Shown: in pieces, positions 41,166 through 56,589 of the stretch
Layout: each line of letters begins with the position of its first letter
Numbering within the stretch: position 1 is the stretch's first letter
DNA from: Neoarius graeffei
Taxonomy: Eukaryota; Chordata; Actinopteri; Siluriformes; Ariidae
Assembly (NCBI RefSeq): GCF_027579695.1
Contig: NC_083587.1
Location: 2,312,501 to 2,376,500, forward strand
DNA: 64,000 bases
Reading direction: 5' to 3'
The notes under the pieces: generated by a model
Database searches by the model: none
Seen by the model: the letters and a program-made list of their open reading frames with translations, nothing else
Told to the model about the DNA's origin: nothing
Position numbers and translations under genes: made by a program

Positions 41166-43354
41166 CATACATGTCAACCCCTTTGGGCGTCCACCTGTAG
41201 TATCAGAGGAAGAAATCCATAAAATCAACATAAAATCCTTATAGCCTTCCAATCGCACCAATCTTAATAAATAAATAACAGGGGCAAAGACAGGTTTTTA
41301 ATTTGGGCACCATGGCAAGCATAAATTTTTTTTTTTTTTACTATTTTCGCGGGTAGCGTGCCGAAAATTTTTGACGCATCATTTTTAGTAATTTTTTTTA
41401 ACCAATTATAAATATATCGAGCAATAAAAATAATAGGAATGACATAATCATGTGCAAGTATAAAATAGTGCTGTATCTAAAAAGTCAAAAGTTTTCTCAA
41501 ACATTCTGAATAAATAAAAAAAGATAAAAATAGTTCATGAATTTTTTATATGCATGAAAAATGGGAAACAATATGTAATATCAGTCTATTTGCACAAGAA
41601 TATGGGCAGCAGAGAACTTTAAAATCTCAGACAGTGAAACAATAATGATCTAGAACAATCAAAATATCAAAAATATGACATATGTATCTGTCTAAATTAA
41701 GCTATTAATACATATCGAAAAAGCTAGAATATGTCAATTCAACAATATCTAGCTAGAATGTCAATTCAACAATTAAAATAAAACAAGATATCAATATATA
41801 ATATAACCACATAAAATAGTTTGTAGTATGTCTTTACATATATTAATAATAGGTCCAGTAGTATAATTAGTATAACAGTCATTCAACAACACAATTAAAG
41901 TTATTACTCTTAGAATTATCACAAACCGACAGCCACGTGTTATCATGAATCATTGAGAATTTCACAACAAACAAAGGAAGTATATTTTACGACATTCAGA
42001 TGTCAGAGACTCAGACACGGTTTATGGTAATCGCTAGACGCATTTCATGTTCACTTCATGTTATGAAGCGACTGAACAACAAATTGAAATATATATATGC
42101 CAAAAAATGACATTTAACAATTTTAAAATATTTTGGGTTCTCCACCCTTATGAAACAGGATTTTTTCTTCTAATTTGGGCGATTTTCGTATGTTCTATTT
42201 TGGGCCTTTTGACAAGCCCATAAGTTGGGCGCCGTTATACGGTACGTAATTGGGGCTGTATTTGCCCTTGAATAAGTAAATATAACTTGCCTGAGAACTT
42301 CGTCCAGCATGTCGAAAATCGCCTCACCCGTGCCGATATTGCACACAGGCATGTCTATGATTCTTGACTTCGCCCCTCTGTTTATATCGAAGATCCACAC
42401 CAAAACGGCCAGTCGCTTTTTGTCATTGGATTAGTCGATCATCAAGGAAAATGGCAATGTCCGGCAGTGCTGGATGATCGGTAGTGTAGCTTCGGGGGCC
42501 AAGCTCTTTTTGATTATTTGCGTTGTTTTTTTGCGCCTACAGCTGATAGATTTCGCAATCGTACTGTCCGTGCAAATTCGCGGCAACAGTTCTGTCTGGT
42601 GGTCCGCAACGGCTAGCGGCAAATTGTGCTGAGCAATAAAATTACAGATCGTAACTTCTGCTCTTATTACACTTGTTGGTTGATCATCGGTCTTAGGCTT
42701 TGCAAACATCGTCATTTGCGGCTGATTCTGTTTCTGGTGCAAATTTCGCTGATGTAGTTTGGACCTCATGTGTTCCCTCACGTCGTAAACTCCAGATGCC
42801 ACAACTTTTGTATCTCGCACACAAACTGTGCAGTGCGCATACTCCTCATTTTTCGCCTGAACAATGACACCATTAAATGTCTCCTTCCGTTCAGGAAGAT
42901 ACTGCCCGCCGTATCTCATTTTCTTTCTCAGTGTTCCCATTCTTTCACTCAGCAGACGCTATTCATAATCTCTCAGGTGTAAACAATGTCGCTCTGCACA
43001 ATGAGAAAATCGTTCGAACAATGACTGTTTGACGCGTTTAAATGCAGATCGTGCGCATGACTGGAACGAGCGAAGTCTCGCAGTTGTGATACTGCACGAG
43101 GCTTGAGGAATAAACATCCGGTTTCACATAGTCTGGGTTATCTGCCCCTGCATACATGCTGTTCTTTGTCTATAAATCGAGCTTTTGTATGTTTTTGCGA
43201 CGATCAGCTGACGATGTTCAAGTAAGATACACAAAATAAATTTAGGTCAGAAAATACTGAAAATCCATAAGACTTTGTTTATACGCCCATACGCCCTTGA
43301 AATGAGCTAAAATTTGTATAATTTCCGGACAATCCGTATAGGTTGACATGGATG
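41166..43354 (-). mobile_element. TIR element with BED-type finger protein remnant, 6-bp TSD
   Basis: Ends CATACATGTCAACC and, inverted, CATCCATGTCAACC. The 6-bp direct repeat GTCTTC lies at 41160-41165 and 43355-43360. Inside, on the minus strand, are the N-terminus and first core block of a hAT-like transposase. The left half (41300-42150) is A/T-rich non-coding sequence. A 6-bp duplication is not typical for hAT (8 bp), so the superfamily is uncertain. Confidence 0.75.
42170..42940 (-). pseudogene. hAT-like transposase fragment with BED finger
   Basis: Begins MGTLRKKMRYGGQYLPERKE. The finger is CTVCVRDTKVV...H-X4-H (HMRSKLHQRNLH). Then come FIAQHNLPLAVADHQTELLP and STIAKSISCRRKKTTQIIKK. 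At 42431 a TAA replaces an acidic codon in the MIDxSND motif, and the frame continues KRLAVLVWIFDINRG. The C-terminal half and dimerisation domain are missing. No intact product is expected. Confidence 0.72.
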
Positions 43355-43360
43355 GTCTTC

Positions 43361-45526
43361 GGTGGGTGCCATGAAATGTTATCCTAACCATAGCCTAATG
43401 TAGGCTAATGTTAACGTTATCTTGTATGCGTGGGTGAACTGCCATTTTCACATTGTAACATTAGCTAAGTTAAAACTCTGGTTAAAATACAAAAAACGAT
43501 CTCATATCTGAACATAAAAGTGACTTTAAATTAAATGACTGACTCATACCGAAACAACCATAAAACTTACCTCAGAATGACTTCACCATTCACCAACAAG
43601 CAGGCAGCTGCTCTTCTTGGTTCTTCTCTTCTCCCCACCACGAAATAAAGTTTCTCTCCCGAAAATATGACTCTATTCTCCTCCTCCTCCTTATAATGGT
43701 GGATTTACATTGACAGTAGGGTGGATTACAATGCTTTGTGATACATAGTGCCAACTATTGCACAGTAGGAACTTAGCACTCAACAGCAATACCGATTACA
43801 AAATGCAACAGGATCTTCTCAAAAGACGTGTGGTGCCGTGACATGTCAGTCATCTGGGGTGGCACCTGGGGGGTTCAATCAGATTTCGGGGGTGTCCAGT
43901 GCCCCCCTGGCCACCCCTCTGGCTCCACCTATGCTCACATGTTGTCTTTGGCATGCTTCTCCCACTTTTGGGGCATGTCTCAGGAAGCATTTGTTGCTTC
44001 ATTGTTTGGTGAGAGCAGCTAGGCTAAAGGTGGTGAAAAGTGCATTTTTAGGACAGGCGCTCGCTTTTTACAAGCAGGTTTAAGAATACAAGCAGGTAAG
44101 CATCATATTTTCAGTTTGTAAAAGCTGTCTAAGTTGACTTTGCACACGAGCAAGAGTTAGAAGTTTACAATGGATGGTGGGAATATGACAACAATTTGAT
44201 CTTGACTTGGCTGAAAGTGCAGATGATTCAGATGGTTTGCAAGATGACAAGAAAATTTTTCTCCCTAAAATGCAAGCAAGGTGGCAGCTGCTGTTTTGGA
44301 GAAAGTGGGCATCAATCCCACTACCTCTTACATGCAAACCAAGTGCTCCACCACTTGAGTTAATTCCCATGCAGCATGCTAGGGTTTGTCCAAGTAAAAC
44401 ATAATATCATGACCATTTATCATTAATAAACTGTGATTATTTTTTTTCTTTTTGTTTGTTAAATCATCAAACATTTCTTGTATAATGTATCCAACTTACC
44501 AATGTCAGCATGAGTGAGGAAAAGCAAGAAGAAGAGGAACATTGTTGTTATGAGTGTTTAGTTCAGACCACTAATTTTAGAAATAAACACCAGTGTTGCG
44601 TATTTGAGATTGTCTCTGATGTCTCCATGTAGCTCCACCCACTCATATTGATTCATATTCACCACGACTCTGCTTCAGCTTATAATACACAAGCCTTTAT
44701 TTGTATTTCTGTGACTTTAATAAATTGCAACAACTTTGCATTTTATACAAACCCACTTGATCTTATAAGCAAAATAATATGTTCAATTACTGCTTTATTC
44801 TGGTCTTGGTCATGGTGGATCTGGCATTACTCTGCATGGAGCAAGAACACATTCTGGATGGGACACCAGTCCAACGCAGGATACTGTACACACACAAATT
44901 CACACTTCCAGGCAATTTAGTGTAGCCAAGCCACCTAAATACATGTTTGAATGATACAGTAAGAAAAAGTGTCATCACTAAATTATATTTTAGCATATAT
45001 ACATGACCCCATACATCAACATTGTGTCTGATCAAATATTGTCATAAAACAAGGAAAAGTGAATTCGACTAACAGTTTCCTTATTCATCCATTTCATCTT
45101 TACTGTATCTGTACAACCAAACTCACATCTCTTCAGAGTTCATCCAAGCCCTTTGCCGTAGCTCACATCAACTAAAGTGACATGCATTTGTACATACATG
45201 CATAATAAAAACATGAATGAAAATTGATTACAGCAAATCATTGGGAAAAACTGAACAGAAATGAATTAATTCCACAAGGTGTACACCAGTAACACCTGAC
45301 ATAATGAATGTGATATTTTCCTTTAAATATATTTTGGAGCATCAAAAAATGTAGATTTGTGAATTTACTGTGATTGATATGTCGTTGTTGTGTTAATCTT
45401 TATTCTTCTTTTCTGTTTCTTTCAGCTGCAGGTGCTGCCATAATTGTTGTTTGTGTCTGTAGTTAACTGATAAGTTGGAATCTTTAATCTTCAGTAGTTT
45501 TAGAAACTTCATATCCACCATTTGTA
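43361..45526. other. No gene recognised
   Basis: 43848-43921 is G/C-rich; its inverse begins CAGAGGGGTGGCCAGGGGGG, resembling a hAT end, but no partner was found. 44780-44940 resembles a dispersed fish repeat (GGGACACCAGTCCAACGC). The remainder is unique-looking A/T-rich sequence downstream of the TRAV segment. No further V segment, J segment or constant exon was seen. Confidence 0.4.
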
Positions 45527-45565
45527 TGTTTTTGTACAGCCTTTCATTGACTCTGTATTACTGTG
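45527..45565 (-). promoter_or_regulatory. V(D)J recombination signal, 23-bp spacer
   Basis: Minus strand: heptamer CACAGTA (45559-45565), spacer of exactly 23 bp (45536-45558), nonamer ACAAAAACA (45527-45535). The consensus is CACAGTG and ACAAAAACC. It directly abuts the 3' end of the V exon, as required for a TCR alpha V segment. It would pair with a 12-spacer J signal. Confidence 0.93.
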
Positions 45566-45874
45566 CTGCTACTCCGAGAGCACAGTGATAGAGCGCAGAA
45601 TCTGAGAGCTTTAGACCTCTGATAGTAAGTTCAGTAGAGTCTGAGGTTGTTGCTGTCTCTAATCGAGTGTCAGTTGGAGTGCTCCCAGAACGATATGACC
45701 TTGCACCTTTATACAGTAAAAACTATGGTGCGCTGTTAGGATATTGTTTGTACAAGTAAAGATAAATGTCATTGCCGCTTGACTCATATGAACATTTCAG
45801 AGTAACGGTGTCTGTTTCTTTCCCCATAATGTTGGCATCTTCATTCGTTGGGACAATTTTATCTGCAAAACTGC
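45566..45874 (-). pseudogene. TRAV: T-cell receptor alpha V segment (V exon), stop in FR2
   Basis: An acceptor after a pyrimidine tract (TTTTTTACAACAG) opens the exon: SFADKIVPTNEDANIMGKET, then TVTLKCSY (first Cys), LYLYKQYPNSAP, TAG at 45723-45725, FLLYKGARSYRSG, STELTIRGLKLSDSAL and YHCALG (second Cys). The framework order and DSALYHCAL end are those of fish TRAV. The TAG stands at a position usually Gln. No intact leader was found: upstream sequence is split by a TIR element at 46037 and has stops in the splice-compatible frame. It is therefore called a pseudogene. Confidence 0.9.
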
Positions 45875-46682
45875 CTGTTGTAAAAAAGAAAATAAAGAAA
45901 GAATTCTGGGAAATATGTTTTGTCAACAATATTGACTTCAGAAATGATGAAATTACTCGATTAATGCAAAGTTGGGTGTTCATTAATACAATTAATTAAT
46001 TTATTTATGAAAGTGAATTACCTGTTGTGACAGTGACTACGTTTACATGCACGTCCAAATCGAGCTGCTGTCGGTAATCGAGCAAAGGGTCCCAGCAGGG
46101 GTGCCAGAGAAATCCAATCCTACATGCACAAGTGAAATCGGGCTATTGTGCAAGGTGCATTGTGCACCCGAGCCACACGTGGCGCTACACGCCCCATCGT
46201 GTTGGTACACTTCCGGTTGTCGTCATGAAGAAGAGCTATAGTGTTGCCAGATACTGCTGACGTTTTCCAGCCCAAAACATGTTCAAATCGGCTAAAATGC
46301 ACTTAAAACCCCCAATCTGGCAACACTAGTCCGTGTTCAAGCTGTTAGGCTTGCTCTAACAGACTATGGCTACAAACTGTCCGGCGCAGACCACTGTTTT
46401 GTAAGACAACTTATTTTGCACAATAATATTTTTCTAAAGTCCATTTTTTGCTTACAAAAAATTATTATTTTTTGCTTACAAAAAATTATTTTTTGCTTAC
46501 AATTTAACTTATGTCTTAATAAACACACAAAAAGTTCAATTGTTTTGTTTTTATTGACATTCTTCAGATGTTGGACATTTTATATATATATATATACATA
46601 CACACATACATACACACACACAATGACTTGTTTATGTACACAATTCACAGCTATGCAACAGATGTATTTGGTGATACAGTAA

Positions 46683-47949
46683 TGGCCCTTTTCCACTACC
46701 CTTTTTCAGCTCACTTCAGCTCGCTTCAGCTCACTTCAGCCCGACACGGCTCGCGTTTCGACTACCAAAAACCAGCACGACTCAGCTCGTTTCAGCCCTG
46801 CTTAGCCCCTAAAACTCGCACCGTTTTGGAGTGGGGCTGAAGCGAGCCAAGCCGTGCCGAGTGAGGTTGGGGGCGTGAGCAGACACTCCCCTGTGCACTG
46901 ATTGGTGAGGAGGAGTGTCCTCACATGCCCACACACGCCTCGCGAGCGCGCTGGGATCTGTAAACACCGCAAACCCGGAAGAAGAAGAATTACGAATTAC
47001 GAGAATTTCTGGAGCCTTATGCGCCTTGCCTCATCTATACGCTCTTGCCAGTATCTGTTGGCGTTGTCGGTGACAACAAGCCACAGCACCAAGACCAGCA
47101 ACACTAACGACTCCATGTCCTCCATGTTTATTGTTTACTATTCGGGTCGTGAGACTACCGCTTAAAAGATCACTGAATCAGTGACATACAGAGCATCGTG
47201 GACGAGTTCGCGGAGCGCAAGGCTCGTCGTATGCCCTTCAAATAATGCGCGCAGTAGGCTATTGATGTTTTATTATGAGCCATGTACAGTATGTCGCCTA
47301 ATGTTTTTTTGTTTCTGAGTTACATGTTCGTTTGAAGGACTTAATGTACAAAATAACATAGTTGCACCCCGTAGTGTTGAAATTGGTAAACACAGTGCAT
47401 TCAGTGAGGTTTGCACCGCCCTCCTTTTATTTCTGACTCTTCCTGTCACCGTTGCAACCTCTGAGCGCTCATTCGTATGCCCTTCAAATAATGTGCGCAG
47501 TATAGGCTATTGATGTTTTATTATGAGCCATGTACAGTATCCTAATGTTTTTTGTTTCTGAGTTACATGTTCGTTTGAAGGACTTGATGTACTAAATAAC
47601 ATAGTTGCACCCGGTAGTGTTGAAATTGGTAAACACCGCAGTTGCGGACATTTTGTAGCCTAAAATGATGTTATGATAAGCTTTAATAAAGGGCCCGGTC
47701 ATTTGCCCCGCCCCCGGCCCGGCTCTGACTTGTTCCTCCACTGTCACTGATGTCACTGTTTGCGCTGCTTAACGACATCACATGACGTCCACCCACTTTC
47801 GCTAACTCCACCCAATGTGTCCACCCACTTCCAGCCAGCACGGTTCAGCGCGGTTGTAGTCGAAATGCAACTCCAACAGCCCCGCTCAGCCCAACTCAGC
47901 TCGACTCGGCACGGCACGGCTCAGCCGCGTTTGTAGTGGAAAAGCGGCA
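46683..47949. mobile_element. Harbinger-like MITE, TAA TSD, subterminal repeats
   Basis: Ends TGGCCCTTTTCCACTAC and, inverted, TGCCGCTTTTCCACTAC. TAA lies at 46680-46682 and 47950-47952, fitting the TWA preference of PIF/Harbinger. Both subterminal regions are packed with short AGCTCAGCTCG/GGCACGGCTC repeats in inverted arrangement. Inside are a 166-bp direct duplication and pieces resembling a hAT transposase end. Confidence 0.85.
47228..47636. repeat. Direct duplication, 47228-47393 and 47474-47636
   Basis: Two copies start CGTATGCCCTTCAAATAATG and end GAAATTGGTAAACAC with few differences. The 80 bp between them encode, on the plus strand, LTLPVTVATSERSF, the hAT dimerisation motif. Just before the first copy, VDEFAERKARRMPFK and a stop resemble a hAT C-terminus. 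This looks like a partial tandem duplication of a hAT 3' end. Confidence 0.75.
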
Positions 47950-48291
47950 TAAGTGAGCTAAATTTTAACAGTGCAAACAATGCCACAAAAAGAAAAGATT
48001 CATGCCGTTGTCATGATTCGTTGTCATGCCGACCGAGGTTGTTGTGTTTCCCGCTTGTGGTCTCGTCACTCGTCACTTCCGGAAGTAGCTCGACAACTAG
48101 CTCGATAGAGTATACATGCACAAAGTAGCTCGGCAGAAATCGCATAAACTAGGTGGTGTAGCTCGATTCCGAGAAATCAAGTTCGGTTCAATTTCAGCCG
48201 AATTAAGGTGTATACATGGCATTTTGAACTTCGATTTCAGTCGAGCAACGGCAGAAATTCGATTCTCTCTATGTGCATGTAAACGTAGTGA

Positions 48292-52008
<3,717 letters not shown>

Positions 52009-52140
52009 CTACTGAAGACTTAAGAAATAAACATCACACATATTGTAATCATTCTTATAATTTTTACTTAATAAATGAACTCTGTACATTATTATAAATA
52101 ATTATCAAACCCAATTAAACACAAGAAAGAATAGACAAAA

Positions 52141-52173
52141 TATACACACACACACACATACATACATATACAT

Positions 52174-52218
<45 letters not shown>
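52141..52218. repeat. CA/TA microsatellite
   Basis: Runs of CA, then CATA, then TA repeats directly precede the SINE. A second TA run (52588-52621) follows it, so the SINE inserted in or generated TA-rich sequence. Confidence 0.9.
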
Positions 52219-52221
<3 letters not shown>

Positions 52222-52586
52222 CGGCACGGTGGTGTAGTGGTTAGCGCTGTCGCCTCACAGCAAGAAGGTCCGGGTTCGAGCCCCGTGGCCGGCGAGGTCC
52301 TTTCTGTGTGGAGTTTGGATGTTCTCCCCTTGTCCGCGTGGGTTTCCTCCGGGTGCTCCGGTTTCCCCCACAGTCCAAAGACATGCAGTTAGGTTAACTG
52401 GTGACTCTAAATTGACCGTAGGTGTGAATGTGAGTGTGAATGGTTGTCTGTGTCTATGTGTCAGCCCTGTGATGACCTGGCGACTTGTCCAGGGTGTACC
52501 CCGCCTTTCGCCCGTAGTCAGCTGGGATAGGCTCCAGCTTGCCTGTGACCCTGTAGAACAGGATAAAGCGGCTACAGATAATGAGA

Positions 52587-52588
<2 letters not shown>
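52219..52588 (+). mobile_element. tRNA-derived SINE, copy 3
   Basis: The best-preserved copy: it starts GGGCGGCACGG, with A box TGGTGTAGTGG, B box GGTTCGAGCCC, and ends GATAATGAGATGAT. It is flanked by TA repeats, so a target duplication cannot be told from the microsatellite. Confidence 0.88.
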
Positions 52589-52624
<36 letters not shown>

Positions 52625-52856
52625 CAAATATGAAAATAAGACAAAGTAATATAAAATGTGCAAATAACACAACACTAAATATTTACAGTATATACACAAG
52701 TAGAAATAACTTCAAATGGTGATTAAATGATTACAAACATGAATAAGAATCTTAATAAGAACCATCACACACAGAAAAGTGCAAAAGGTATAGAAAAACA
52801 CATAAAAATTTAAGAATACACAACTAGAATCATGGGCAAAATGTCTAAAACTGCTG

Positions 52857-52948
52857 CTTGCGGGCTTTGGCTTCAGCAAAGGCAGCCACAATACCCTCCA
52901 TGTCCAAAGACCTGCGAACATCACATTCAATTGACATCAGTGCCACTT
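52857..52948 (-). pseudogene. hAT transposase C-terminal end
   Basis: Reads ALMSIECDVRRSLDMEGIVA and then AFAEAKARKQQF with a stop, typical of a hAT dimerisation-domain end. Nothing upstream of it in the same gene survives before the LTR-like block. Confidence 0.7.
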
Positions 52949-53207
52949 TTTTTAAATAAATAGGCTATTTATGTAAAAAAGAGCTTTCTTGTGAGCCATC
53001 CCCTGTTCTACTCCATTCTTGCTCACAACACACTAGCTACTTCTGATGAAAGCCATGCAGCTCGCAGAAACTAACTGTAGCAGGTGGAATTACCTCTTAC
53101 TCCGCAGTTTCCTTGAGATCTGGCTGCATTGGGAGGGGCCAGTCCAATTAATCAATGGCGTGCGTCACGAGCCTATTTATGGTAGAGTGATTTTGAACTC
53201 TGGAGGC

Positions 53208-56200
53208 GTGACAACCCCCCCCCCCCCCCTGCTGTTTCCTGTCACACCCCTTCCCGTTTACCTGTGGCCGGTAAGCACGTTTGTTTGGAACTCTGTTACT
53301 CTGGCTAACTTTCGTTTGGTTTATTTGTGACCGGCTCTGGTTGCTTTTCAGTGTATCCACTGTTTGGCTTTCCCCCGGTCTTGTCCAGCTGTGCATTTTG
53401 TGTGCAGCGACTTCCGAATGTTCTCTTGGCATCTGTATTAAGTGCAGATGACCCATGGAATTCTGTGAGCCTCGCTGGGATTAGGCGAGAAGTTTTGGAT
53501 CGTGTGGTATGTGCCCCTTCCCCCTTGAATTCCTACTACTCTGAGTGTATTAAGCGTGGCGTTAATTGAGTATTTTGCGTGTTTTTTTAGGTGTTGCCGG
53601 TTTTGGTCCGGGTTTGCTGCTGTTCTTGCCAGCGCGTTTCTACTAAGTGCTGTTTTCTCTGATTGGTGCAGCTGCCTGCATGAGGAGGGTTGCGAAACCA
53701 CCACAGCCCTTTAACACTAGTTTTAACTTTTGTAGGGTGTGTGTGTGTATGTGTGTGAGACTGTTTGTGTGCCTGATCATCATTCATTTATAATCAATGT
53801 GTGTGTTTGGAGTGTGGTATGAGGGATATTTTCTTTTGTTAAATTGGGTATTTTTGTTTATTTGTTTTAGTCCTGCTCAGGCTTCACCTGTTGGCAGGAG
53901 GCTCTTTTTCTATAGACCCTTTTCAGTCACGTGACCTTCGTAAACGCGACCACCATTTTGGACATGTAGCGGACTTCGGCTCGAATTGGTTTGAATGTGA
54001 GGAAGGCGACAAACGGAGAACATACAAGAAAAAGGAGCGAGATGCAGAAAACACCTTCGCTATCCACCGACGTAGGGCATTTACAGGGCGAGCAGAGGGA
54101 GAAATAACAACAGTAACGACACATTAGCAACGCCGTACAGAAATAACGGTTTATGGCACAGACCCTTTCGGTTCTCGCTCATCTAGCTGCTACAATGACT
54201 GCTTAGACTGCAACAATAATACCTAACACACATTTAAGTATCCGTCGTAAAGACGTGAAACTCGTCGAGTGACGAGTGTGTTCATTGATAAGCTAACACA
54301 ATCTAAAAGTAGACATACCATCACACTGCCCTGGCGCTGTGTACAGTTTACCTTCTATGGTTTGTGCACTCACTATTTGCCATTACTTTCTCCAACCCAG
54401 TGTTACAGATTACAGGGAACGGCCTGGATTTAAGAGATAAATACATGTTCCTCTTGTTTTGAACACTTAGCCCATGTTTACATTAGACCGTATCAGCGGA
54501 TCATCAGATTAACGTTTTTAAAAGCGATTAGTGTGCACACAGCAACACCAATACACGATTCGTCTGCACACAGCAACACCAATACACGGATACGCTCGGC
54601 TCCGCAGGCATCCTGCGCTCCAAATCACTCCGCCCTGAACAGCGAGTGCCCTCTGGAGGGTGCGCACTCCGGCCCTGCACAGCTCACACAGCGCGCGAGT
54701 GAAGTGCACGAGCCACGATTCGGGACTGAGCCGCTGTGTGTGTGATCCCAGCGCAGATCACTTACCACTCGCAAGGGGAAGGATGGCAAGCCTAAAGACA
54801 ATCTTTTTTTTTTTTTGTTACATAGTCAAGAGAGGTGTCGGATCACTGGATCCAGTATAAATAGCTGCCGGAGCCAATGCCCAAGGTTCCGGAGCGCGCT
54901 CCGGCTTGCTCCTCCTCAAATTAAGCGCTGTTTGTAGAACACTGCCTCTGATCTGTCCTACAGTCTACCAACAGCAAAGGAACACAACGCTAGCTAATGT
55001 CGTTAGCTAATAGCTACTACAGAAGAACAAAGAGGTTACAATGGGTTATTTTAGCCTATTTGGTTACACACTCGCCGCCACAGAATGTTAACAGCAATGT
55101 AATGCCTTTTCTGGCTAATTTTATTCGTCTTACCTCCAACAAAGTGGTCACTGCACAAGCGTTGGTATGCCAAGGGCTGCCAATCTGTTAATGACCGCTA
55201 TCCATCCTCTCCGTCGGGATCCGATAAAATGATAACCCTTGCCTTGTTTGTTGATGGTTACTACATCCAGATGCACAACAATATAGTGGCATGATGGAAG
55301 TCTTGCTGAAAATAAACACTTTCTTTGCTGCTGTTCCTCAATGCTGGCTGTGGTAAACTACTGGTAGTACATGTCCAAAATGGCGGCCGTGTTTGTCGTG
55401 ACGTCACGTGAAAAGGGTCCTATGCTGTGGATAGCCAGTGAGCTATCTTATTGGGCCTGATTTATGTTAATGCCTTTTTTATTTTTTTTTTATTTTGTTT
55501 ATTTGGTTTAATGCTCATGAGAGCTTATTTTATGTGAATTTGTGTGTGGCTAGTAACCACGTCTGCCAACCTTTTTTGCCGTGGCAAGCAGCCTTTGGTT
55601 GCCAATTGTATGCCAGTACTGGTGGGAGGTTATTGCAAGCTGTGGATCATCAGTGGTCCACGTAGTTCCCCTCCCTTAGTTTACATCGTGTGTGGTTGTG
55701 CATTTTAATTGGTTAGTTTGTGATCTAGCTGTGTTATTTCTTTGTTTGATTTTTTTTTCTTTATACCTTTTTTCTGTTTATTTACTTTTCAGGTACTGTG
55801 TGCCCAAGGCGGGGTGGCAGCTGATTCCTTAGGTGGTGGTGTTTTCCTATTGTCCGTGTGTGTGTTCACGTGTGCCTGTGTGGAATTCTCCTTTTATGTT
55901 TTTGATTTTATTTGATTTATTTTGATTTGGTTTGTAGTGAGTGCGACACATGGGCTTGCATGGTGTGCCTCTTTGGATCTCTTCTCCGTCTCTTGGTATC
56001 TTGCCCCCTGCTGGTAAGCCTTCGGCCCTGTTAATATTGATTTTTCCCTTACCCTTGCCCCACATGCATGTTAGTTAGTCCTTTGGAGTGTGAATGAAAG
56101 TGATTGTGAAGTAAAGGAAAGAATTATTTTGTAAACATTGTAACAAAATAAAATAGCCTTTTTGTATTTTCATAACTTTGGTCTCTGGTGTCTTTAGTCA

Positions 56201-56275
56201 AACGAACCTTGCGTGTCAACATAGTGAAGTGTTTTCTGGTTAATATTCCTGGGGTGAAAGTCCCCTGGTGGCGTA
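53208..56275 (+). mobile_element. Gypsy LTR-like block, interrupted
   Basis: Resembles the long LTR of element C in layout: a CAGGTACTG...TAGGTGGTGG block near 55791-55838, an AATAAA near 56148 and, just past the end, TGGTGGCGTAGTCAG, like the TGGCGTAGTCAG primer-binding site of element C. A poly-C run at 53213-53229 marks the left side. Exact ends are unclear and no coding region follows. It is probably a solo or truncated LTR. A TIR element at 53915-55419 splits it. Confidence 0.6.
53915..55419. mobile_element. TIR element (GACCCTTTTCA ends), unclassified
   Basis: The left end GACCCTTTTCAGTCACGTGAC pairs with the inverted right end GACCCTTTTCACGTGACGTC. CCATTTTGGACATG follows at similar distance on both sides, giving about 50 bp of imperfect TIR. 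Flanks are CTATA and CTATG. It has no recognisable transposase. The superfamily is unknown. Confidence 0.75.
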
Positions 56276-56589
56276 GTCAGTAATTGCTCTTCTGTTTAAG
56301 GTCAAATTTAGTCAACGCGTCGCTTTTCTGCCCAAGGCCACATAACTCTGACTATGACATTTTGATAAACACAATAAGTTAATCTGGAAGAAGTTGACAG
56401 TCTTTCTCCTATTTGTGTGGCACATATTAGAATTTTTAGCCAGTCCTTGCAAGTTTGTAAGCCTGTTGTGCATGACAATGTTTACATCACTGTAATAAAC
56501 ACTGTCTACAAGATAACTACCATTAACGTAAGCTAGCTACCAAATTTGCTTGTCGACCTGCTTGGTATTATTGTGTAAATTCTCACTTA

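Larger units (their letters stand above)
46037..48288. mobile_element. TIR transposon in the TRAV 5' region, 3-bp TSD
   Basis: Left end CTACGTTTACATGCAC; the right end is its exact inverse (GTGCATGTAAACGTAG). The direct repeat TGA lies on each side (46034-46036, 48289-48291). The subterminal parts are rich in CGAGCTAC/TCGAGC-like phrases. It contains another element (46683-47949) and TA/CA microsatellite sequence at 46575-46621. The 3-bp duplication suggests PIF/Harbinger, though TGA is not the usual TWA. No transposase remains. Confidence 0.82.

Noticed and set aside
43848..43921. Right terminal repeat of the large split hAT gene (CAGAGGGGTGGCC in inverse)
   Set aside because: No matching end was found left of 25780 and no 8-bp duplication could be paired, so the boundary is not supported.
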